Shown piece after piece: positions 14,672 to 20,851 of a DNA stretch of 21,809 bases; position 1 is the first letter of the stretch, and every line of letters starts with the position of its first letter. The stretch is from an uncultured Clostridia bacterium. GTDB lineage: Bacteria > Bacillota > Clostridia > UBA1381. Location of the stretch: assembly GCA_944391635.1 (NCBI GenBank), contig CALXUL010000036.1, positions 1 through 21,809 on the forward strand. Direction: 5' to 3'. The notes under the pieces are model-generated. The model was not told the origin of the DNA. It saw nothing but the letters and a program-made list of their open reading frames with translations, and searched no databases. The position numbers and the translations under genes are program-made.

Positions 14672-16405
14672 TTAGAATTTAGACCTTGCTGTATAATGCG
14701 TATGTAACAGCTCATGAGCTGTATGTGAGCCTGGCTCACCAAGGAACTTTTCATAAAGCTCCTTAATATCCGGGTTCTCATGGCTCTTCCTTATAGCAAG
14801 ACGCTCGTCCTCGGAATAAAGAGCCTTTGCCCTTTGCGCCTTAACATCAACATCCATATATGTTTTAGACGAACAGATAGGCTGACCGCCGCCGGTTACA
14901 CAACCGCCCGGACATGCCATAATCTCGATAAACTCATAATTCTTCTCGCCGTTTCTGATACTTTCAAGAAGCTTTCTTGCGTTGCCCAGTCCGTGTGCAA
15001 TTGCGACACGCACTTCCTTACCGCCAAGCATAACAGATGATTCCTTGATACCTTCTGTTCCGCGTACTGCCTCAAATTCAACCTTTTCAAGCGGTTTTTT
15101 CTCAACAATCTCATATACCGTACGAAGCGCCGCTTCCATAACGCCGCCGGTTGCACCAAAGATTACGCCTGCGCCGGATGCTTCTTTAAACGGCTGGTCA
15201 AAGTCCTCATCAGGCAGTGATGTAAACTTAATACCTGCCTCTTTTATCATACGTGCAAGCTCTCTTGTCGTAATAACCGCGTCAACATCACGCAGACCCT
15301 CATTTTCCATTTCGGGACGCGCCGACTCAAATTTCTTTGCAACACACGGCATTACCGACACTACAAATATCTTTTTCGGGTCAATTCCCTCTTTTTTAGC
15401 ATAATAACTCTTAAGTATTGCGCCAAACATCTGATGCGGTGATTTACAGCTTGAAACATTATCTAAAAAGTCGGGGAAATTATGTTCACAAAACTTTATC
15501 CAGCCCGGTGAACAGGAAGTAATAAGCGGCAATTTTCCGCCGTTTTGCATACGGTTTAACAGCTCCGTACCCTCTTCCATAATGGTAAGGTCAGCGCCGG
15601 TATCGGTATCAAATGCCTTGTCAAAGCCCAATCTTTTAAGCGCTGCAGCCATTTTGCCGGTAACCGGAGTACCAATCGGGTATCCGAACTCCTCGCCGAG
15701 CGCCGCTCTTACAGCAGGCGCTGTCTGGACAATTACATATTTATCAGAATCCTCAATTGCCTCCCAGACAATATCCGTACTGTCCTTTTCCTTTAGCGCG
15801 CCAACCGGGCAGGCAGCGATACACTGACCACAGTTTACGCAGGCTGTTTCGGACAGCGGCATATCAAACGCACATCCAACTTTTGTTGCAAAACCGCGCT
15901 CCATAGTGTCAATGACTGCCACTGTCTGAACATCTTTACAAGCACTTACACAGCGGCGGCACAATACGCATTTATTATTGTCGCGTACTACCGACGGTGA
16001 CAAATCGTCTATTTCATATTCATTACGTACGCCCTCGTACTCAATATTATCCACACCCAACTCATCCGACAGCGCCTGAAGTTCACAGTTACGGTTTCTG
16101 ACACAGGTCAGACATTTTCTGTCATGAGTTGATAGAATAAGTTCCAAAGTTGCCTTTCTTGCCTTTTTAACACGTGTAGAATGTGTAAATACCTCAATTC
16201 CTTCTGCAACAGGATAAACACACGCTGCCTGAAGCGCGCGTGCGCCCTTAATCTCAACCACACACATTCTGCACGAACCGGTCTGGGACACATCTTTTAA
16301 GTAGCAGAGGGTAGGTATATCGATCCCGGCTTCTCTTGCTGCCTGAAGAACGGTATACCCCTCAGGCACACTGATTTCCCTGCCGTTTATCTTCAAATTT
16401 ACCAT
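14672..16405 (-). CDS. hndD: NADH-linked [FeFe]-hydrogenase catalytic subunit (HndD/HydA type)
   Basis: Reversibly makes or oxidises H2 at the H-cluster. The 577 residues contain a [2Fe-2S] domain (C34, C45, C48, C62), a His-ligated cluster motif (H94, C98, C101, C107), two [4Fe-4S] motifs (from C146 and from C189), the H-domain, and the small-subunit-like tail ending around HTAHELLHTHY. H-domain motifs are L1 TSCSPGW (296-302), SSCKSP (C320), L2 MPCVAKKFE (352-360) and L3 EIMACPGGCVTGGGQP (C498, C502). L1 has Ser where the textbook motif has a second Cys. It is the last gene of the operon, 17 bases after hndC, with GGGAGG before its ATG. The gene order indicates an NADH-dependent, possibly ferredoxin-coupled complex. 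Confidence 0.95.
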   Translation of the reverse strand: MVNLKINGREISVPEGYTVLQAAREAGIDIPTLCYLKDVSQTGSCRMCVVEIKGARALQAACVYPVAEGIEVFTHSTRVKKARKATLELILSTHDRKCLTCVRNRNCELQALSDELGVDNIEYEGVRNEYEIDDLSPSVVRDNNKCVLCRRCVSACKDVQTVAVIDTMERGFATKVGCAFDMPLSETACVNCGQCIAACPVGALKEKDSTDIVWEAIEDSDKYVIVQTAPAVRAALGEEFGYPIGTPVTGKMAAALKRLGFDKAFDTDTGADLTIMEEGTELLNRMQNGGKLPLITSCSPGWIKFCEHNFPDFLDNVSSCKSPHQMFGAILKSYYAKKEGIDPKKIFVVSVMPCVAKKFESARPEMENEGLRDVDAVITTRELARMIKEAGIKFTSLPDEDFDQPFKEASGAGVIFGATGGVMEAALRTVYEIVEKKPLEKVEFEAVRGTEGIKESSVMLGGKEVRVAIAHGLGNARKLLESIRNGEKNYEFIEIMACPGGCVTGGGQPICSSKTYMDVDVKAQRAKALYSEDERLAIRKSHENPDIKELYEKFLGEPGSHTAHELLHTHYTARSKF

Positions 16406-16422
16406 ATTTGTCTTGCCTCCCT

Positions 16423-18216
16423 TTACTTCTTATAAATCGCGCCGAACTTACAAGCTTCCTTACATGCGCCGCACTTGATACATTTATCCTGATCAATAAC
16501 AAACGGCGAACGAATCTCGCCTGAAATAGCACCAACCGGACACTGGCGTGAACACAGGCTACAGCCCTTACATTTATCCGGGTCGATGATATATCTTGAC
16601 AATGCCTTACAAACACCTGCAGGGCATACCTTATCACGCACATGCGCTTCATATTCGTCACGGAAATAACGGAGTGTTGACAAAACAGGGTTAGGCGCTG
16701 TCTGACCGAGTCCGCAAAGCGCCGATTCCTTGATGCTGTAGCACAGCTGTGCCATTCTGTCTATATCTGCCATAGTACCCTTACCGTCTACAATTTTGGT
16801 AAGAAGCTCCAAAAGGCGCTTTGTACCCACACGGCACGGCGTACATTTTCCGCAGGACGCATCAACTGTAAATTCAAGGAAGAATTTTGCTATATCAACC
16901 ATACAGTTATCTTCGTCCATTACGATAAGTCCGCCCGAACCCATCATTGACCCGATTGCAATAAGTGAATCATAGTCAATCGGGGTATCCATCAAATGCG
17001 CGGGTATACAGCCGCCGGACGGGCCGCCGGTCTGAGCCGCCTTAAACTTCTTACCGCCCGGGATTCCGCCGCCTATATCCTCTATAATCTCGCGCAAGGT
17101 TGTACCCATCGGTATCTCAACCAAACCGGTATTATTTATTTTTCCGCCAAGTGCGAACACCTTTGTACCTTTAGATTTTTCGGTACCCATTGACGCAAAC
17201 CACTCAGCGCCGTTATTTATAATCTGTGCAATATTTGCATAGGTTTCAACATTGTTAAGAAGCGTAGGCTGCTCCCAAAGTCCCTTTACAGCCGGGAACG
17301 GCGGTCTTGGTCTTGGCTCGCCGCGCTTGCCCTCGATAGATGTCATAAGCGCAGTTTCCTCACCGCAGACAAATGCTCCTGCACCAAGTCTTATCTCAAG
17401 GTCAAAATTAAAGTCTGTTCCAAAGATATTTTTACCTAAAAGCCCATATTCTTTTGCCTGATTTATTGCAATCTGCAAACGCTTTACAGCAATCGGGTAT
17501 TCAGCACGGATATATACAAAGCCCTGATCCGCACCGATAGCATATGCAGCTATTGCCATTGCCTCAATTACCGAATGAGGGTCGCCTTCAAGAATTGAAC
17601 GGTCCATAAATGCGCCCGGGTCGCCCTCGTCGGCATTACAGCAAACATATTTTTTATCGCTTTTTGAATTATATGCAAACTGCCATTTTAATCCGGTTGG
17701 GAATCCGCCGCCACCTCTGCCGCGAAGTCCTGATTTCTTTATTTCCTCAATAACCTCTTCTCTGGTCATTTCGGTAAGACATTTTCCCAATGCCTTATAT
17801 CCGTCAAAAGCTATGTACTCGTCTATATTCTCCGGGTTAATAACACCGCAGTTTCTGAGTGCAACACGCTTTTGCTTTTTATAAAAATCTACCTCGTTAA
17901 GGCTCTTTATATCATCGCCGTGTACAGTTTCCTGATACAAAAGACGCTTTACAATACGTCCTTTTAAAAGATGTTCTTCAACAATTTCCTTTACGTCCTC
18001 AACCTTTACACGGCTGTAAAAACAACCCTCGGGATAAACTATCATAACCGGGCCTAATGCGCAAAGACCGAAACATCCGGGTTTAATAACTTTAATTTCT
18101 TTTTCCAGTCCGTTTGCCGCAAGCTGTGCTTCCATCTCTTTAATAATAGCTTCACAGCCGGATGACGTACAGCCCGTACCGCCGCAGCAAAGGACGTGAC
18201 CTCTTACCATATCCAT
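16423..18216 (-). CDS. hndC: Hydrogenase NADH-binding flavoprotein subunit (NuoF-like)
   Basis: Carries FMN and the NAD(H) site and passes electrons to HndD. The 597 residues contain an N-terminal thioredoxin-like [2Fe-2S] domain (C11, C16, C48, C52). The NuoF core follows with GRGGGGFPTGLKW (166-178), ADEGDPGAFMDR (195-206) and GAGAFVCGEETAL (278-290). Next come [4Fe-4S] ligands C455, C458, C461 and C501, and a C-terminal ferredoxin domain with two CxxCxxCxxxC motifs from C549 and C579. This layout matches HydB/HndC of trimeric and tetrameric [FeFe]-hydrogenases, some of which bifurcate electrons between NADH and ferredoxin. Whether this one bifurcates cannot be told from sequence. ATG 18214-18216 has AAAGGA upstream. 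Confidence 0.95.
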   Translation of the reverse strand: MDMVRGHVLCCGGTGCTSSGCEAIIKEMEAQLAANGLEKEIKVIKPGCFGLCALGPVMIVYPEGCFYSRVKVEDVKEIVEEHLLKGRIVKRLLYQETVHGDDIKSLNEVDFYKKQKRVALRNCGVINPENIDEYIAFDGYKALGKCLTEMTREEVIEEIKKSGLRGRGGGGFPTGLKWQFAYNSKSDKKYVCCNADEGDPGAFMDRSILEGDPHSVIEAMAIAAYAIGADQGFVYIRAEYPIAVKRLQIAINQAKEYGLLGKNIFGTDFNFDLEIRLGAGAFVCGEETALMTSIEGKRGEPRPRPPFPAVKGLWEQPTLLNNVETYANIAQIINNGAEWFASMGTEKSKGTKVFALGGKINNTGLVEIPMGTTLREIIEDIGGGIPGGKKFKAAQTGGPSGGCIPAHLMDTPIDYDSLIAIGSMMGSGGLIVMDEDNCMVDIAKFFLEFTVDASCGKCTPCRVGTKRLLELLTKIVDGKGTMADIDRMAQLCYSIKESALCGLGQTAPNPVLSTLRYFRDEYEAHVRDKVCPAGVCKALSRYIIDPDKCKGCSLCSRQCPVGAISGEIRSPFVIDQDKCIKCGACKEACKFGAIYKK

Positions 18217-18247
18217 TATTTTGCTGTCCTTTCTGTAATATTAACGA

Positions 18248-18616
18248 TTAGTTAGCAGCACCGATAGTATATTCGCTGACAATCTGCTTATTCACAATAT
18301 GCTCGGCAACCACACGTTTTGCCTTTTCCGGCGTCATTTTAACATAAGTTACCTTTTCCTCGCCGGGCATCATTATCTCAACAATAGGTTCCAGTCTGCA
18401 TACACCGATACAGCCGGTCTGCGCTACCGTCACATTTGAAAGATTACGCTTTGCAATCTCTTCCACAAACGCACTCATAACAGGTCTTGCACCTGCCGCA
18501 ATTCCACATGTTGCCATTCCGACAACAACACGGATTTCATCCGCACCTTCTTTTCTCAAGGTGATATTATTAAGCGTTCTGTTCCTGATTTCCTGCAATT
18601 CTGCCAGACTCTTCAT
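18248..18616 (-). CDS. hndB: Thioredoxin-like [2Fe-2S] protein of the hydrogenase operon (HndB-like)
   Basis: A 122-residue thioredoxin-like ferredoxin domain, as in HndB of NADP-reducing hydrogenases. Recognisable parts are GMATCGIAAGARPVM (C37) and QTGCIGVCRLEPIVEI (C69, C73). Only three cysteines occupy the motif positions; the first pair is reduced to one Cys followed by an Ala-rich stretch. The protein probably relays electrons or stabilises the complex between the NuoE-like and NuoF-like subunits. ATG 18614-18616 has AAAGGAA upstream. The gaps are 29 bases to the HATPase gene and 31 bases to hndC, consistent with one transcript. Confidence 0.88.
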   Translation of the reverse strand: MKSLAELQEIRNRTLNNITLRKEGADEIRVVVGMATCGIAAGARPVMSAFVEEIAKRNLSNVTVAQTGCIGVCRLEPIVEIMMPGEEKVTYVKMTPEKAKRVVAEHIVNKQIVSEYTIGAAN

Positions 18617-18645
18617 ACTAAACCATTCCTTTCCGAATCTATAAA

Positions 18646-19194
18646 TCAGCTGTTTTGATATAACTGCTCCTCATTTTCCGTAAGGTATCCCAAAACCCAG
18701 TCCATAACCGCCGCCTCGGTCAAGCTTACGCCTTGGAGCATCTTTTTTATTTCACGTGTATCCAGCTCAAATACCTTTTCGCCTACACGATGGATATACA
18801 TAAAATCAACCTGTTCATTCATACAAATAAGCTGCTGCATAGTCGATGCTATATCACCAAGCGGCTGCCGGTCGATATGTGAATATCCGAACCATGCAGT
18901 AATTTTAGTACCCTCACCCAGCTTTGACTCTATACTAATGCCGCCGCCGGTAAGCTCCGCTGCGAGCTTTAAAAGCGGTATCCCCATACCTACACGCCTG
19001 GTTGTCCTGCCGGTTGTAAAAGGGTCGCAAACCTTCTTTACGGTTTCTTCACTCATACCCTTACCGTTATCCTCCACGCTGATTTTTAAGCTATCTGCTT
19101 CAATATCCTCAATAATTTCCACTTTAATATTTGCAGCATCAGCAGCTATTGAATTTTGTACTATATCCAAAATATGTAATGATAATTCTTCCAT
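18646..19194 (-). CDS. Stand-alone HATPase_c (histidine-kinase-like ATPase) protein
   Basis: A 182-residue protein that begins directly with a GHKL ATP-binding domain. The N box is DIVQNSIAADA (10-20) with N14, the G1 box EDNGKGM (41-47), and the G2 region GMGIPLLKLAAEL (69-81) followed by GEGT. There is no sensor, membrane segment, dimerisation helix pair or phospho-acceptor His. It is therefore not an ordinary sensor kinase and is closer in build to anti-sigma-type kinases. A C-terminal part of about 75 residues is unassigned. It starts three bases after the hndA stop without a clear ribosome-binding site, suggesting translational reinitiation. Such ATPases recur in clostridial hydrogenase operons, and a regulatory role is inferred. 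Confidence 0.85.
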   Translation of the reverse strand: MEELSLHILDIVQNSIAADAANIKVEIIEDIEADSLKISVEDNGKGMSEETVKKVCDPFTTGRTTRRVGMGIPLLKLAAELTGGGISIESKLGEGTKITAWFGYSHIDRQPLGDIASTMQQLICMNEQVDFMYIHRVGEKVFELDTREIKKMLQGVSLTEAAVMDWVLGYLTENEEQLYQNS

Positions 19195-19197
19195 ATC

Positions 19198-19686
19198 TTA
19201 ATATTTTGCCAGAATACCGCCGATTTCACCTTTAGTAAGACGGCCGTAAACGTCATCATTAATCGTTACAACCGGAGCAAGTCCGCATGCGCCTACACAG
19301 CGCGTTGCATCAAGCGAGAATTTCCCGTCCGGCGTACATTCGCCTACATCTATTTTTAAAATATCCTTTATCTCTTGCAGTATATCACCCGAACCCTTTA
19401 CGTAGCACGCCGTTCCAAGACAAACTCCTATCTGATATTCGCCCTTGGGGTTTAGTGAAAACTGTGTATAAAAAGTCACTATCCCGTAAATTTCAGCAAG
19501 CGGTACTCCAAGACCCTCTGCTATTATTTCCTGCACTTCTATCGGCAGATACCCGTATATATCCTGTGCCTTATGCAGCACCGGGATAGCTGCGCCCTTC
19601 TCATCCTTATGCTCGGCAATTACCGCCCGGAGCTGCGCTTCCTGCTCCTTCGTGCCTTTAAAGGGCATCTTGTTCTTTTTCTCCAT
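19198..19686 (-). CDS. hndA: Hydrogenase NuoE-like [2Fe-2S] subunit
   Basis: A 162-residue NuoE/24-kDa-type subunit that binds one [2Fe-2S] cluster next to the FMN subunit. Ligands are C89 and C94 in VCLGTACYVKG and C130 and C134 in TRCVGACGLAPVV. The N-terminal helical part, with AQDIYGYLPIEVQEIIAEGL and YGIVTFYTQFSL, is typical. The ATG at 19684-19686 is preceded by AGGAGGT, the strongest ribosome-binding site of the region, and by its own promoter. It is the first gene of the structural hydrogenase unit hndA-HATPase-hndB-hndC-hndD and is essential for the NADH link of the complex. Confidence 0.94.
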   Translation of the reverse strand: MEKKNKMPFKGTKEQEAQLRAVIAEHKDEKGAAIPVLHKAQDIYGYLPIEVQEIIAEGLGVPLAEIYGIVTFYTQFSLNPKGEYQIGVCLGTACYVKGSGDILQEIKDILKIDVGECTPDGKFSLDATRCVGACGLAPVVTINDDVYGRLTKGEIGGILAKY

Positions 19687-19704
19687 CTATAGACCTCCTG
19701 TCGT

Positions 19705-19719
19705 TGTGATATGTTCACA
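19705..19719. promoter_or_regulatory. Dyad TGTGA-N5-TCACA in the hndA leader
   Basis: Five-base perfect arms (19705-19709 and 19715-19719) are separated by five bases. The site lies at the predicted transcription start, between the -10 and the ribosome-binding site. It resembles the TTGTGAA-N4-TTCACAA Rex/CRP type but is one base short, so the regulator is uncertain. Confidence 0.35.
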
Positions 19720-19727
19720 TACAATAC

Positions 19728-19756
19728 ATTATATCACTATTCTTGTTAAATTTCCA
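19728..19756 (-). promoter_or_regulatory. Promoter of the hydrogenase structural genes
   Basis: On the minus strand TGGAAA (19751-19756, four of six) and a perfect TATAAT (19728-19733) are spaced 17 bp apart in the 78-base gap between the PHP gene and hndA. I see no terminator after the PHP gene, so hndA could also be reached by read-through from the upstream regulatory genes. Confidence 0.6.
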
Positions 19757-19760
19757 TCAA
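19743..19760. promoter_or_regulatory. Candidate Rex-type redox operator over the -35
   Basis: TTGTTAA-N4-CCATCAA: the left half is a perfect clostridial Rex half-site (consensus TTGTTAA-N4-TTAACAA), and the right half matches four of seven. It covers the -35 element of the hndA promoter, where NADH-sensitive Rex would repress. The degenerate right half keeps confidence low. Confidence 0.35.
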
Positions 19761-19764
19761 AGAT

Positions 19765-20490
19765 TTACAAAAAAATATTTTGGTTATTTATGCACAAAAA
19801 ATCCACGACGGTTTGTGCGTTTTTTCGAGGCAAATCAAGATAATATTTGCGTTCAGCAATATTTTCAAGATAATGTGCGTCAGAATTTGTAAGGATAATA
19901 CGCCCCGGATAATCCGGCATAAGCTTTTCACGCCCCGAATCGGTTATTTCAAGAGCAGGCGCGGATATATCAGGCGGTATAAAGCCGAGATTGGAAATAA
20001 TACTGTAGCTCGTCCGGTCGATATGAGCCGGTACGGCAATACCGCCGAACTTTTGAGCAAGACCGAATATATCATATACACTCAAAGCTGTCGCGGAAAC
20101 CAGCAGCTTTTCTTCTGTACCGATAATTTCATCATTCTCATCCATATATAACTGATCTCCAAAAATTTCCGGGCGGTTTTTAACCGCAGAAAGTGCGCCT
20201 TTTACCTCTTTTTCCATACACTCCGCCGCCTCAAGAGTCGGAAAATAACATACTATATGTACCTCTTCCGAACTTTCCACCTCGAGCCCAGGAATAACCA
20301 ATAACCTATCCTCCGCCGCCCTAATTACCGCACCTGCGTTCCCGCAGGAATTATGGTCGGTGACCGCAATAATATCAAGACCCTTTAAAAGCGCCATGTT
20401 AACGATATTATTCGGGGTCATATCATTATCCCCGCAAGGCGAAAGCGCAGAATGGATATGCAAATCATAATACAGCCTGATACACTTCAC
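19765..20490 (-). CDS. PHP-domain metal-dependent phosphoesterase
   Basis: A 241-residue protein of the polymerase-and-histidinol-phosphatase fold. Metal motifs in order are DLHIHSALSPCG (9-20), VTDHN, PGLEVESSEE, PAHIDRTS and NSDAH, a full set for a trinuclear site, so it should be active. Some family members hydrolyse nucleotide monophosphates or 3',5'-bisphosphates; the substrate here is unknown. The most likely start is the GTG at 20488-20490, preceded only by a G run, so initiation may be weak or coupled to the upstream DRTGG gene 12 bases away. PHP proteins are repeatedly found with putative sensory hydrogenases, and the HydS-like gene lies two genes upstream here. A signalling role is inferred. 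Confidence 0.88.
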   Translation of the reverse strand: MKCIRLYYDLHIHSALSPCGDNDMTPNNIVNMALLKGLDIIAVTDHNSCGNAGAVIRAAEDRLLVIPGLEVESSEEVHIVCYFPTLEAAECMEKEVKGALSAVKNRPEIFGDQLYMDENDEIIGTEEKLLVSATALSVYDIFGLAQKFGGIAVPAHIDRTSYSIISNLGFIPPDISAPALEITDSGREKLMPDYPGRIILTNSDAHYLENIAERKYYLDLPRKNAQTVVDFLCINNQNIFL

Positions 20491-20502
20491 CCCCCGAACA
20501 TA

Positions 20503-20835
20503 CTAAATACCCATATCATGCAGAATACATGCCAGCTCATATGCTGATTTTGTGCTTTGAAGTATCGGGATATCCTCCATATCGGACTTTTTAACCGCAG
20601 CGTCGTCGGGTTTTTGTCCGTCACATAACAAAACGCATGCTGCCTCGGTCAGAACCGATACCGCAACAATATTTATATTTGTCTGAATAGTAATCCAAAT
20701 ATTTCCAGCTTTTACACTGCTCATAGCAAGGCTTAAAAGGTCGCCGATATAGCAGCCGGAAATTTCTTTTGCTAAACCGTCTTTTCCGCTTACGACTTCA
20801 AACCCTGCACGGTTTGAAAGTTCTTCAACCGTCAT
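20503..20835 (-). CDS. DRTGG-domain protein
   Basis: A 110-residue protein consisting of one DRTGG domain, a module also found in some phosphotransacetylases and with CBS domains. Family-like stretches are KEISGCYIGDLLSLAMSSV, AGNIWITIQTNINIVAVSVL and the C-terminal IPILQSTKSAYELACIL. No catalytic residues are known for the lone domain, and a ligand-binding or regulatory role is usually assumed. ATG 20833-20835 has AAGGGGG upstream. It lies 16 bases after the HydS-like gene and 12 bases before the PHP gene, so all three are probably one transcript. Small DRTGG proteins are common beside clostridial [FeFe]-hydrogenase genes. Confidence 0.85.
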   Translation of the reverse strand: MTVEELSNRAGFEVVSGKDGLAKEISGCYIGDLLSLAMSSVKAGNIWITIQTNINIVAVSVLTEAACVLLCDGQKPDDAAVKKSDMEDIPILQSTKSAYELACILHDMGI

Positions 20836-20851
20836 TGCAAAATCCCCCTTT

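Noticed and set aside
19705..19719. Calling TGTGA-N5-TCACA a definite Rex or CRP site
   Set aside because: Both textbook sites use six bases between these arms, and only five are present. I keep it as an unnamed dyad.
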